64,000 nt of DNA from positions 152,205,549-152,269,548 of the forward strand of contig NC_061115.1 of NCBI RefSeq assembly GCF_002878395.1. The letters are read 5' to 3'. A program made the translations under genes and the position numbers. Source of the stretch: Capsicum annuum. Its lineage: Eukaryota > Streptophyta > Magnoliopsida > Solanales > Solanaceae. Positions 1-11,191 of this stretch are shown piece by piece; the first letter of the stretch is position 1, and each line of letters begins with the position of its first letter. The notes under the pieces are model-generated. The model was not told the origin of the DNA and did no database searches. It was given only the letters and a program-made list of their open reading frames with translations.

Positions 1-381
1 ACATTGCTATGTAAGATGTATGTTTACATAAAAGCATTTGTATTACTGTATCAATGACATACATGCTTTAACATTCATTTGCCAATAATAGACAATAAAA
101 ACATAACTTCTATATATACAACAAAAAATACCAAAAAGATTGAACATAAGTAAAAATTGCCTTGCTAAATATTCCATCCATAAAATTCTCGTGTTTCGGC
201 TTCGTTTCAACCACAGATCACTTAAATATCCCTGATATATGATTATCTATACAAATTTCAATCCCTTTATCGACTTCAGAAAAATATTCGTACATCCAAA
301 CGTTGAAAACGTGTGACGTGCCTCCTAAACGATAAAGCTATTTTTCAATAAAGAAGTCTTGTCTAAACAAATTCATCAACT
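1..381. other. AT-rich non-coding DNA
   Basis: No coding frame of note. The stretch directly continues into the decayed DUF1985 fragment that reads on the minus strand from about 951 downwards, so its right part may be the eroded 3' end of that fragment. I see no terminal repeat or RNA gene. Confidence 0.5.
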
Positions 382-951
382 TTACAAAGGCAATTTTTTT
401 GCATGAATAATGTACCTATTGGCCATCCTCGACCATCTTAAATTTAGAGAAACTAATAGATACATCACCAGATTCTGAGAACAAATAGGTATGAATGAAA
501 AATAATATGGCCATCTGCAGTGAATCCTAAATATTCTCCTTTGAAAATGTTCAACCAATTTTTTTGGAAATTCCATTTTCACCTATAGAAAATATTTTTT
601 CAATAACAAAGAGAGCTCTGAAGTGGGATATTAAAAGTCTTCAGTGTTGGAGGTGCAATTCAAACTGCTAACGAGAGCAAATTCAAATAGCGTAAATTTA
701 AGCATTGTCTCTTCACGTATACATGTAGTTCATCTGAATTATCTTGTACCAACTCAAGCATCAACAAGCATCTGGTTATTTATCCTTAAAAATTTGAGTT
801 GGGCATATTAAGAAATACACTAAAGCATGTTGCTTGAACAAGTCAAGCACTTTTTTACCCACAAAATTCTTAATATCCGTAGCAAAGTATGAATACACGA
901 ACTACCAAACCTCAGAGGATGAGGTGGAGCGGCTTTGATAACATATTTCAT
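382..951 (-). pseudogene. DUF1985-type (ULP1-transposon associated) fragment, decayed
   Basis: Read on the minus strand from an ATG at 951, pieces in different frames line up with the DUF1985 domain that sits upstream of ULP1-like cysteine protease domains in plant transposon proteins. The clearest pieces are FTLFEFALVSSLNCTSNTEDF-like text near 690-640 (the family has an F-ALV-GLNC core) and, lower down, a hydrophobic AILFFIHTYLFSES piece followed by a VEDG motif, which in the family precedes the PWG motif. At least three frame changes and several stops separate the pieces, so it is dead. Longer copies of the same domain lie at 34.0-35.9 kb and 38.6-42.1 kb. The function of DUF1985 is unknown. 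The minus ORF further right (1452-1679) may or may not belong to it. Confidence 0.5.
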
Positions 952-2207
952 CACCTACATTCAAAAAATATTAAATATAATATAACGTAATAAAGAATAA
1001 TAAAGATATATTTATTTTTATGATGCATTTCTAAAATAAAAACATGATTATATTTAATTTATTAGATGTAACAGAACCTACAGTGTTACTATGCATCATA
1101 AATAGTGCAATATCTCTGAAACATTAGAACTATGTATCAGACTTAGTGTAATGAATGTATCAAATGTAATATAACCCATATCACATACAAATGTTACTAT
1201 GTATTATAAAGCATGCAATACCTTTGTTACATTAGATCTATGTATCAGACTCACTATTAACATTCCCGTTTATTATATTTAATGTTATCATACATAAATA
1301 TAATGTATATGGGAAAAATTTATATATCAGATACATAAAAATCATACCTTTGGTCATGGGTCTCTTTTTATAATGTTCTTTTTCTCTTTGAAACAACAAC
1401 AACATGATTTTTTTCCTTTACTACTAGCAATCTCTTGTAACTTCTTCATCATTATCGAGTCGTTTCAATTCTTATATCTATTTTCATGAAACTGTCTTCG
1501 TAATCAAAATGACTAGACACAAACTCAACACCAACTTTAATTGTAGTTGTTGTATGTAATTGAGTAGGACCAATACTAAAAGATGGTCCTGATTCCATTA
1601 ATAATGTTAAAATGGTGAAAGAACATGGAATTAAAAAATAATTTGCTTGAATTTCTAAACTACTACACTTAAAAATCAAATGGAAAACAAACTAACCTCT
1701 AGTTTTTATTTGAATAATTAAGTTAATAGAGGTTGTGTGTGAAAGTTGCAACTTCAATACTGATAGAGTGGAGAAGAACATGATTAAGCATCAAACTCAA
1801 TAAATTGGCTTTATCTGTGCAATTAGAACCATGATTTTGGGTGCTAATTTAGGATTTGTGGGTTTTGTAATGGAGTATGTAGTAATGTATCTGAAAAATA
1901 ATGTGTTTATTGATTTAGAAGAAATTTTTATAATTAGTTTAGTGGGGTGGAATTTTAAGTTGTTTTAGGTAATTTTTTATTATTTAATGAATATTGTGTT
2001 GAAATTTAATGGTGATTGAGAATAATGGGTGTGTGTGCATATATATACATCTACTTTAGGTCATATGTTGAAGAATATGTGTACAAACACACTCCATAAT
2101 GGTGTGAAAGTGTATAAACTCCTTCAGTTTGAAACATTTATAAAAATTGATGTTCTTATACATTGTATAATGTGTATAAACACATTATAACGATATAAAT
2201 GATGTAT
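952..2207. other. AT-rich intergenic DNA with one local duplication
   Basis: No supported gene. It holds a short minus-strand open frame of 75 codons at 1452-1679 without any recognisable motif, and a direct repeat at 1085-1251 listed separately. From about 2030 to 2200 the text is rich in ACACATTATA-like words typical of decayed MITE or AT-rich spacer DNA, but I could not define terminal repeats. Confidence 0.5.
1085..1251. repeat. Imperfect direct repeat, two ~59-bp copies 108 bp apart
   Basis: The segment 1085-1143 (starts GTTACTATGCATCATAAA, ends TATGTATCAGACT) recurs at 1193-1251 with scattered substitutions (GTTACTATGTATTATAAA to TATGTATCAGACT). It looks like an old local duplication. 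Confidence 0.7.
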
Positions 2208-3616
2208 TGAAACACCCTAGGTTCTGGTCCTTAGAAAATATTTGATCTTTTGGCCCTCAGCCAAGATACGGAATCCACACAATTAGTTTTTATTATAGTT
2301 TTAAATAGATAGATGCATAATTGGTTTTCATTTTAAACACTTATGGTAGTTTTAAAGTGGATTTCCTACAAAATGAGCATACAGATTAAAGGGAGTAGTA
2401 TTTAGCACTAAGAGAGAAGTGTGAGTTTAGTAGTATTTAGCACCAAGCGAGAAGTATGGGTTTAGCACATCCTACTTCCCCAGAACTACGATCCAACACA
2501 GGTATAGATTTAGATTATTCTCATTTATATGGATGATAGATACAGACTGTGATCACTCAGCTTAGGTTATACTCCTTGACAAAAGTATGACGCCTCTCCC
2601 AAATATGAGGTTTTCTCCCTAAGGGAACTAGACGTTGGACACTATGACAGCTCACACAGTGTATGTTGGCTAGAAGAATATCCCTAAAGCTTAAAACATA
2701 ATCCATTACAGAGAAGCTTTTAAAAGAATTTCCTAAGTCCTAACATAAAAGAATAACAGAAAAGCTTTTAGAAACTAAGTGTAAAGGCTCACAGTTTTCA
2801 TTCAGATATTACTTTACGTCAGATATTAGTCATGAGATTTCAATTTTCAATTTACAGATATAAAAGTGAGTCCTTTCTACACTTAGCTTACATGATTTAA
2901 AGATAGAATGCAAGTACAACTTTTACAATTAAATGTGATGACTCAAAAGATTTACACAGTATGCTTCATTTTTCATGATTTGTGATTTTAGCTTTCAGTT
3001 ATTCAAGACAATATGAGTCATTACACTTAACATGCATTATTTTCATGAATTTTTATGAACATTGAAATATTATTTCATCTATGCATTCACTCCCACATGC
3101 TCAGTACATTCCAATGGTACTGATCCATATATATGTCTATGTGCTACATTATTTTATAATGTAGGTTTAGGTGCTCAGTTTCAATAGGTTGAGTGATTTC
3201 GAGCATCTCCATCTACATCTCGACAGTTGGTGAGTCCTTATAGTTTTGAGACCCAGTTATTCAAATTTACAGTTTATTGAAGCAGATTGTTCAATTATTT
3301 TTAGTCAGTTCGAGTCAGCTAGGGGTCTGTCCCAGCGGCTCTCTAGTTGTTAGTAGTAGAGGCTTGTCAGACTGCTAGTTGTAATTCAGATTTCAAGAAT
3401 TGATCATCCAGACTTTTAAGTCAACTATTCTCAGACACTATATTCATCTAAATTTTGTTTAGTTCTAATAGAATTCAGTATTTTAGTATTGATGGAATGC
3501 TTAAATTTCTCTAATGTGAGTTTCAAATTTAGTAGAAGGCTTAAAGGGTTATCTTGAGACTACTCATAGTCTTGAGCACTATATGACATCTCGGGACCTA
3601 TTTTTGGAGCGTTACA
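2208..3616 (+). mobile_element. Degenerate gypsy-type LTR remnant (possible solo LTR)
   Basis: The segment begins TGAAACACCCTAG and ends GGAGCGTTACA, so it has TG...CA ends of the kind seen in the other gypsy LTRs here (TGTAACACCCC ... GTTACA). Inside, near 3100-3390, is the order of landmarks shared with the other LTRs: a CACTCCCACATGCTCAG/ACATTCC block, a GGTGCTCAG block, GGTGAGTCC (3229-3237), then GGGGTCTGTCCCAGC and AGAGGCTTGTCAGACT. There is no coding region on either side that belongs to it and I see no target duplication (TGTAT before, CTCAT after), so it may be a solo LTR or the stump of a deleted element. Confidence 0.55.
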
Positions 3617-4374
3617 CTCATGTTTACCGACATCAGGATTGGTCATGGTGACCATATACTTGTGGGGTACACGAGAACTCCCTAATTTATACTTGTGTAT
3701 AAGTATCATGGAGGATGAAGGCTACACGGGAATCCCCTGCCCCTATGATATCTGCGGTTCATGCGGCTATACGTACTGGAACCCATTCAATGGGTAACAC
3801 TAGACTCATTTAACCCGTGGGTGGTTCTAGGATGGTTAAGCTACACAAACTCAGGTTAATGGTTTTTAATGCATGCTAAACTTGGTTCCTTCCCTGACAT
3901 GAATTATATATATATATATGGATGTGAATGGATAATGTTATTTACTTTGTTTTAAATATTGGCATTACTTTTTTCTTACCCTGAGTACATGCTAGCGTTC
4001 ACTCGCTAACCCATCTTCGGGCGTTGTATCCCCATACAATGCAGGAATCGGCCATGCGAATCCTCCTACTCAGTGATCTGATTTGGTAACAGCTTAGAGT
4101 TGGATAGAAGTGGTGAGCTTCCATACTTCGGAAGGCTCCATTTCATGGTATGGTCTTGTCATCATACTTTAGTTATTTCTTAAACTTTGGTTTTGGCTAT
4201 GGTCTGGGGCATGTCCTGATCAAACACTGTTTTACTTTTGGATAAAGGATTTGTGAGACTATTATGAGTTTGTATAGGCGGTGTAAGCATTGGTGTCAGC
4301 CTTGTCATTGGTATTGGTATTATGGCTGATACCTGTTGACTGTATTTGATTTATAGTTGTTCCATTTTGTTATG

Positions 4375-4409
<35 letters not shown>

Positions 4410-4540
4410 TGGAATTCATCCAACTAAAGGTATAGGGCGATTATGGTTGGGTATTGGGGGGTGGTCTCCGGCCTCGGTGGGGCTTGTGGAACACGACACG
4501 ACTAGGCATTGGTTTGGTTCTTTTCATGTATAGTCTTTTT
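3617..4540 (+). mobile_element. Second degenerate LTR-like remnant (Del/Tekay-like)
   Basis: Adjacent to the previous LTR remnant. It carries landmarks usual in Solanaceous chromovirus LTRs: CACTCGCTAACCCATCTTCGG near 4000, a TGCAGG/ATCGGCC block, GTGGTGAGCTTCC (about 4110-4122), TCTGGGGCATGTCC (4204-4217) and, at the right end, GGGGTGGTCTCCGGCC followed by GGAACACGACACGACTAGGC. Exact termini are not definable. No adjoining gag or pol belongs to it. The call rests on recognition of the word order, not on an alignment. Confidence 0.45.
4376..4406. repeat. (TA)n microsatellite
   Basis: 31 bp of uninterrupted alternating TA inside the Del/Tekay-like LTR remnant. Confidence 0.95.
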
Positions 4541-4829
4541 ATGCACCATTTATATTATGTTTGTACTGTGTACAAATGTTAATTATACATTATATAGCTA
4601 TATATTGTACAACCTATAACGGTATAAATGTATAATTTTTGTTTGATTTAAGGTTGATTTTTGTGGACCAAAACTTGAGTTAGGAAAGTGAGGTAGTACA
4701 TCTCTGAAATCATTAAGACACCTCTTCGATTAACCCCATCAAATAACATGCTTCTGTTTCTTTCCTTTTCTTTTGTGAAAAGACAAAAAAAATACCCCTA
4801 AATTTGTCTGACGAACTTACTTTAGACTT
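4541..4829. other. Short AT-rich spacer
   Basis: Non-coding junction DNA between the LTR remnant and element C. It contains the phrase CCCCTAAATTTGTCTGACG, which recurs in variant form elsewhere in plant repeats (compare 29957-29975) but has no clear terminal repeats here. Confidence 0.4.
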
Positions 4830-5555
4830 TTAACTTCATGAGTGTTGATTTACCCCCTAAGCATGAACCATGATCCTGGATATGTCCATCTCCTTAATCA
4901 ACATTGCGGTCCTACACTCATTGACCACACTGTTAGACACACCCAACACAAACTTACTCATCTTTGATCAGCTATCTACTACCACGTAAGGGGCATATCT
5001 GGCTAATTGAGTAAACTTCAGAGAATAATCATGCACTGTCATATTGCCCTACTTTAGATTAATAAACTCCAAAACCTTAGTTTCCCTCAAATCCAGTAGG
5101 AAAAAACTATCAAGAAAAGCAGTGGAAAACTCCTCCCATTCTATGAGCCCTACATCTACGGCCCTCTCTGCCTTTCACTTCTTGAACTATGAGTGAGCTA
5201 CATCTTATAACGGATATGCAGCCAACTTAGCACTCTCACTTGTAGTCACCCTCATAATATCTGTAACCTTTTACGCCTGAACAAGGCACTCCTGTGGGTC
5301 CACATCTAACTTAGACCCGGAAAAAAATGGAGGGTTCATTCAGATGAAGTCCCGAATTCTGGCTGCAGTAGTACTGGCCACTGAGCTGGCTGGAGTAGTA
5401 GTTGGGCATTTATTCTGGGCTGCTGCTAAATTGTCTAGAGTAGTAAATACAATCCTGAATTCTGCATGGGAGACATGCTCGTCCAAAGGATCTGCCTGAA
5501 TAGGCTGAGGGGCTGGCTGATTTCTTGTTCTTCTTCTGTTCTTCTTGGGAGGCAT
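4830..5555 (-). pseudogene. Gypsy gag (capsid) pseudogene of element C
   Basis: The start MPPKKNRRRTRNQPAP is the usual start of gag in this chromovirus lineage (MPPRR..., then a proline-rich piece and an HAEFR motif). Further down, NPPFFSGSKLDVDPQECL, EWEEFSTAFLDSFF and MTVHDYSLKFTQLARYAP correspond to the retrotransposon gag capsid core, but several in-frame stops interrupt it (for example after CLVQA and within the AYPL/VAHS stretch). It normally forms the particle around the element RNA. The zinc knuckle and all of pol are absent. The first 71 codons are open, the rest is decayed. Confidence 0.75.
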
Positions 5556-5751
5556 ATTTTTTAATTGGAAAGAAGAAAAGTATTATACTGAGAGTGTGGC
5601 ATGAGCTCATGGTCACTCGCACGACATGAATACTGAAAAAAGGAAACTTTTGATAAAAACATCTCATAGCCTCTTGTTCATAAGTGTGGCGCGCTATATA
5701 CCCATGTACAAGACTCTACTAGACGCAGCTTTCAGACTTCCTAGGACTCTG
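5556..5751 (-). other. Leader of element C
   Basis: Untranslated leader between the LTR fragment and gag on the minus strand. It is recognisable because CTAGGAAGTCTGAAAGC, the ATGGGTATATAGCGCGCCACACTT block and the CATGTCGTGCGAG block recur downstream of the PBS in element B (10990-11130) and, in part, in the 51.7-59.5 kb element (57215-57300). The PBS itself is missing. Confidence 0.65.
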
Positions 5752-6342
5752 TTGAAGGTTGATGGTGAATTTCTTGAAGCTTGATTTGAAATTAGATCTC
5801 CTAGGATTTTGTTCTTGAGTAATTTTAGAAAAATAATGAATGTTTTTCCCCTAGGAGTGATAAGGGTGGGAAAATGACCTAAATACCCTCATGGATGCGG
5901 AGTTTTAATGACTGAAAATGGGTCCAGTGACGTGCAGCCCGATGCACCATATCGATGGGTTTGATGTGATGGCCAAAGTGTCGCATCGAGTCTACGTCGA
6001 CTTACTAGAAATTGGCACTAAGAGCTTGAAAAAAAAATTATCAACGTGTTAGATGATACGGAGCGTCGAGATCGCATTGATCCACTGGTTTGTACTTCCA
6101 AACGTGATTCAAACGATGTTTGAAAAATCTAAAACTTGTTCAAGAATACCTACTAAGATACTTGATCATGAATCAACCTAAAAATCGACACTTTAAGGTC
6201 TTCAAGGTTGGGAAATAGGATCACCAACTTATGAGGCTAAAAATAATTCTAAGTGTAAACACTTAGCTGAAATTTCTAAGTATGAGACCCCTTATCAAGC
6301 TCTAAGAGCTGAGTTAAGCTTAGAATTTTACGGGGTCTTACA

Positions 6343-7610
6343 CTTGTAGAAGCGTATGGTGCGCGTTACTCTATTCATCCAAGGGCCACTAAAATGTACC
6401 ACGATTCGCGGGAGATCTATTAGTGGAGTGGGATGAAGAGGGATATCGCAGAGTTTGTGGCTAAGTGCTCTACATTTCATCAGGTTAAGATTGAGCACCA
6501 GAAACCTAGTGGGTCCATATAAGATTTCAAAATTCCCACATAGAAATGAAAATAAGTGAACGTGGACTTTGTGATGGGTTTACCTGGTACTCATCGTCAG
6601 CAAGATTCAATTTGGGTTATTGTACACAGGATGACCAAATCTGCTCATTTCTTACTAGTTCATACTTTCAAGGACTACGCCAAACTCTATATCAGAGAGT
6701 TGGTCAAGTTGCATGGAGTCCCAGTATCCATTATCTCGGATAGAGGTACCTAGTTTACCTCTCACTTTTGGAAAGCATTCCAAAAGGGTCTTGGTACCCA
6801 AGTCCACCTCAGTTCAACTTTTCACCCTCAAACAGATGGTCAAGCAAAAAGGACCATTCAAACTCAAGAAGATATGTTAAGAGCGTGCGTTGTTGATTTT
6901 AAGGGTAGTTGGGATGACCACTTGCCTTTGATCAAAATCGCATATAATAAAAGCTATCATTCCAGCAATCAGATGGCTCCATTTGAGGCTCTTTATAGTA
7001 GGAGATATAGATCTCAAATTGGTTAGTTTAAGGTAGGTGAGGCCACAGTTGTAGGGACTAACTTAGTGTTTGATGCCTTAGAGAAGGTTCAGTTGAATAG
7101 AGAAAGGCTTAGGGTCGCCCAAAGTCGACAAAATTATATGCAGATGTGAGGAGAAAATATCTCGAGTATGAGATCGCGATTTTGTGTTCTTGAAAATCTC
7201 ATCCATGAAGGGGGTGAAGAGGTTCAGCAAGAAGGGAAAACTCAGTCCCTGATATGTCGGTCCTTATAGAATTCTCAGTTATTTTAGAAAGGCAACTTAC
7301 GAGCGTGAGTTGCCTTCAGATCTAGCCTTAGTACACCCAGTATTCCACGTCTCTTTGCTAAAAAATGCATTGGTGACCCAGCAGTTATACTTCCCTTAGA
7401 AGACGTAAATATTTAGAATGATCTCTCTTTCGAAAAGGTCCCAGTTCAAATCCTCGATCGTAAGATTCGCATATTGAGGAACAAAGAAATTTCCTTGGTC
7501 AAAGTTCTTTGGTGGAATAATTCCATTGAGGGAGCTACTTGGGAAGCAGAAACAGATATGCGAACCAAGTACCCTCACCTCTTCTCTGCAAGCTCATATT
7601 CAGCTTGAGG
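6343..7610 (+). pseudogene. Gypsy integrase with C-terminal chromodomain, broken
   Basis: Integrase inserts the element cDNA; in chromoviruses a C-terminal chromodomain targets it to heterochromatin. In order: H2C2 region ([11 protein letters not shown] near 6465-6500; the first Cys pair is incomplete), core with NVDFVMGLPGT (first catalytic Asp kept, about 6558-6590), SIWVIVHRMTKSAHF, IISDRGT (second Asp kept, near 6730), [13 protein letters not shown] and the APFEALYSRRYRSQ block near 6980-7015, then HPVF-like text near 7335, and the chromodomain pieces ISLVKVLWWN and EGATWEAETDM (7490-7560), KYPHLF (7569-7586). Frames change at about 6540 and 7150-7250 and stops occur after GSI, SDRGT and RSQIG, so no protein can be made. 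The same region in element D is at 21.3-22.5 kb. Confidence 0.85.
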
Positions 7611-7887
7611 TAACAGTCTTCCTTAGCTTTGCTCAGTTCCTTGTTCAGTTATAGTTACAGATTTGGTGTCCATCACCAATGCATATTCAGTCCTGCATTC
7701 ATGAATCATTTCAATCATGTACTCATGCATTAGATATGCATGTTTAGTACCAAAACTCAGCTTATCAGTGATTTCGGTCAGGCAATCATGTTTCAGTTGT
7801 GCATGTTCAGTGTGTAAGCTAAGTCTATAAGTGTTTCTCAACTTAATTAGTCTCATTTGAAGATGAATGTTCCCAAGGGGGAGATAT
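7611..7887 (+). other. 3' untranslated part of element A with polypurine tract
   Basis: Non-coding DNA between the chromodomain and the 3' LTR, rich in ATGCAT/CATTCATG words. It ends in GATGAATGTTCCCAAGGGGGAG, the plus-strand primer (PPT) used in second-strand synthesis, immediately before the LTR start at 7888. The same GATGAATGTTCC phrase precedes the LTR of element B at 14643. Confidence 0.75.
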
Positions 7888-10326
7888 TGTAATACCCCAT
7901 ATTTCTCTAGCTTAATTTAACTCTAAGTACACATGAGTATTTATATATAAATTTCTTAAAACACTCAGTATTTTTCAGTTTAGAGCTTACCTTTACATAG
8001 AAAATTCAGTCAGCTTTCCAATGATATAAATTTACCCAAATTTGATACCTGGGTAAAGAGTTATAGCCATTTTTTTAAAACAGTATATCACCTGGTACTT
8101 CACCGTGTCGCGGAGAGGGTGCAAATGGCAATTGTCAAAATTTAGTGTGCCATCGCGATTCCACCGTGCCAGGCTAAGGGCCATTTTCCCAGTTGTCAAA
8201 TTCTAGTACGGCTCCACAATAGTGTAACATCGTGCCAAGAGCAAATTTTCCAGTTGTCCATTTTTACATAGTGCCAACCACATTCCAGTGGCTCACCGCG
8301 TCGTGGTGGTGTCCAAAATCGGATTTTCAGTGATGAATTTTATATACTTCCCTGGGGTAATTTGGTATTTTTTTTCATGACCCAAATCAGCCCTTAAAAC
8401 AAAATTAATCCCCTAATTTACCTAGTTATATTATTATTTCCTTACTTTCCCTCAAGATTAAAATATTCTCTCTCAAAGGGCAAAACCCTAGTTTTCAAGA
8501 AATCAAGAACAACTCAAGAATCCTTCCAAGAACCTTCAAGAATTAAAATATCCAGGTATGTTAGGTGTTTATCTATAGGTTCCTTTCACCCATAGAGTCC
8601 AAGAATCCATCTTTAAAAACTACAAGATTATTGATTCATGATTTACATGCTTGATATTGGATTGTATACATATTCATGACATTAATTGAGTTCCAATTCA
8701 TAATTAATTATAGATTCCATGAAATTGAAATAGCATGTATATTTAATTGTGTAATTTCCATGTTATAATCCTTGAATTAGCAAGTTTGGTATTGTAGATA
8801 CAATGTTTACATGTTGTCCATGATTATATGCATTAAGTTGTGCTCCCCATGTGTTTGATGGAATGTCCATGTGAATTAAATGGTGAAATTATGACATGCT
8901 AGCATATGTACAAGCTTATGCCCTACAAGTGTTTGATAAAATGTCTATATGAATGAATTATGAAAAAGTGGACATTGTTATGCTTTTTATGATCATGTTA
9001 TGCTTTACTTTTCATGCTATCGAGTCCTAGAGGTATCTAATACCCGATAATCTAGCTGTTTACCTAGAGCTACAGTAGTTACAGAATAGTCTCAGTCATG
9101 TCACAAAACAGTAGTACTCAGTCAATTATAGAACTCAGTAAATTCAGTCCAATTCAGTCAGTCAACACGACCAATAACAGTTCAGTCAAACCCAGTACAG
9201 TATAGTAATCAGTCTATAGTCTATTCAGTTGGGAGTGGGATTCAGCACTGAGTAAACCCAAGGATGGGGGCTCACCTCCCAGTAGAGGGTGTGATCCTTA
9301 GAAGCAGTCCTTGTATTCCAGAACTATATAGCCAGCGTAGGTAGAGACGTCAACCTGCCAGTTGAGGGTTGATGAGGTGTTTTAACCTGCCAGTTAAGGG
9401 TACTACCATTCTTATTAGAGTACCTACCACATGAGGGTAACTCTTCAGTTGTCTTTACCCGTGGCACAGTACTGACACCCTTCTAACTGGGTTACAGGTT
9501 TGACCCCAGTTATCTTATTTGGGGCATGTCGGTTAGATAATTACTTCCCACAGTCTCAGTTTTAGTCTCAATATAGAACCTAGTTTAGTTCTACAGAATT
9601 AGGACTGTCAAAAATAGTCACCCAGTTATCAGTAATTTGGTTATCAGAATCTCATATATCAGTTACTCAATATCAAAAATCATTACTCAGCTTCAATAAA
9701 ATCTCAGATACAGTATACACGTATATGCACAGTATTGCATACTCAGTATTTACAGTAGTTTTAGTTATCCACGTACTCTCATATTTAGTTACTCTATATC
9801 ATTCAGTTAGTTATTATTCATGCATATGAACCCTTGCATTCAGCCTTACCTCATCTAGCATACTAGTACATTCCACGTACTGACACTTACTCTTTCTTTA
9901 TGTTATGATGTCTCATATCATAGGTTCAGACGCTCAGGTTCCTGACCGCACATAGACAACTTCAGATAGCAGCAGTAGATTCAGTAGTGAGTTCTCATCT
10001 ATTGAGGATATGCTTTTATTTTAATATTTCATTTTATTAGTATTTCAGTAGTCGGAGTTAGTTGGGGACTTGTCCCATTAACTCCACTTTTAGACAGTTC
10101 AGTTAGAGGCTTTTCAGACTAGACTAGTTCAGATAGTATTTTAGTTTTTAGATTATTTACATTTGTTATTCTTTATCATTATTCAAATGGCATTTCAACG
10201 AATTTTTAGCATTATTTCAGTATTTTTATTCAGTGCTCATAGTAGGTACCAGTCATGGGTTAGCTTGTGGTTCTTCGAGGTCATAAGCACCGTGTGGTGT
10301 CTGGGGTGCAGGCGCAGGGTGTTATA
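7888..10326 (+). repeat. 3' LTR of element A
   Basis: 2,439 bp, TGTAATACCCC... to ...GTGTTATA. It contains the gypsy-wide motif AAAGAGTTATAGCC (about 8055-8068), a CAAAACCCTAG...CTTCAAGAA stretch followed by a GGTATGTTAGGTG splice-donor-like word near 8556, an array of CAGTnnnn words (9090-9240), and near the end GGTTCAGACGCTCAGG and GTTGGGGACTTGTCCC. Its end portion (about 9815-10326) matches the LTRs of element B. Confidence 0.8.
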
Positions 10327-10971
10327 ATATTGTATGTTTGGCCATGTATTCTTAGATTTTACAGCATTCACGTATGCATGTCCAGTTATCTCATGCTATT
10401 CATTCAGTTAGTTGTTATTCATACACATGAGCCCATGTATATTAGCCTAACCTCATCTAGAATACCAGTATATTCAAATTACTGACCACATACTATTTTA
10501 TTATACTATGATATATCATATAATAGGTTTGGATGCTCAGGTTCCCAACTGCACTTAGATATTCCAGCGCGTCAACAGTAGCAGCAGTGGTGAGTCCTCA
10601 TATTTCGAGGACCAATTTTTTTATTTTAGTACTTCATTCCAGTAGTCAGTCGGAGTTAGTTGGGGACATGTCCTATCAATTCCACCGTCATTCAGTTAGA
10701 GGCTTTCAGACACTTTCAGACAGTTATCCAGTTTTCAGTTAATTATCAGTCTTTACGTTATTACTATCAGATAGTTGTTTCAGATTTAAGTGTTCAACAA
10801 TTTCTTAGTATTATAAAACCTTATGGAATATTCATTTATTCAGTATATATGTATCTATTATTAGCAGTTTTATTTAGTTCTTACAACAGGTACCAGCTCA
10901 TGGGTAAGCTTGTGGTCACTTATGACCGTAAGCACCGTGTGGCGCGCAGGGTGTACTCCTGAGGTGTTATA
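10327..10971 (+). repeat. Truncated 5' LTR of element B
   Basis: This segment aligns with the last ~640 bp of the 3' LTR (about 16478-17108): shared GGCCATGTATTCTTAGATTTTA, CACATGAGCCCATGTATA, GGATGCTCAGGTTCCC, GTGGTGAGTCCTCATATTT and GTACCAGCTCATGGG blocks. It ends GAGGTGTTATA (GTTACA mutated) just before the PBS. Its left edge abuts the end of the element A LTR without spacer. Confidence 0.8.
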
Positions 10972-10975
10972 AACT

Positions 10976-10987
10976 TGGTATTAGATC
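10976..10987 (+). other. Primer binding site of element B (initiator tRNA-Met type)
   Basis: TGGTATTAGATC lies 4 nt after the LTR end. The usual plant site complementary to the initiator methionine tRNA 3' end is TGGTATCAGAGC, so it is recognisable with two substitutions. Confidence 0.75.
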
Positions 10988-11191
10988 CTAATGTATTAAA
11001 GTGTCCTAGGGAGTCTGAAAGCCATGTTGAGTAGTCTTGTGCATGGGTGTGAAGAGCACCACACTTATGTACAAGAGGCTACAAAATATTTTAGGAAAAG
11101 TTTCCCTTCTTTCAGCATTCATGTCATGCGAATAAGCATGATGTCAATTTAAAATATCTTTCTAATTCAATATTCTTCCCATTTATAGAAC

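Larger units (their letters stand above)
4830..6342 (-). mobile_element. Gypsy element C: 5' LTR fragment, leader and gag only
   Basis: Minus-strand Ty3/gypsy remnant. Reading leftwards from 6342 it begins TGTAAGACCCCG, an LTR start, continues as LTR to about 5752, then changes abruptly to the internal leader (CCTAGGAAGTCTGAAAGC..., as found just downstream of the PBS in element B) and the gag start at 5555. The final ~1.8 kb of the LTR and the primer binding site are missing. The 3' side is lost after the gag capsid region near 4830. It lies against the integrase of element A at 6343, so C probably inserted into A or was joined to it by deletion. Confidence 0.7.
6343..10326 (+). mobile_element. 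Gypsy element A: integrase, chromodomain and 3' LTR
   Basis: Plus-strand chromovirus remnant. It enters in the H2C2 region of integrase directly at the border with element C, runs through the integrase core and a chromodomain, then a polypurine tract (CAAGGGGGAGATAT, 7874-7887) and a 3' LTR of 2,439 bp starting TGTAATACCCCATA at 7888 and ending GGGTGTTATA at 10326 (GTTACA mutated). gag, protease and RT are missing. The LTR end is directly followed by a truncated LTR of element B. Confidence 0.8.

Noticed and set aside
1452..1679. 75-codon minus-strand frame near the DUF1985 fragment
   Set aside because: No recognisable motif and AT-rich surroundings; it could be a further exon but nothing supports it.
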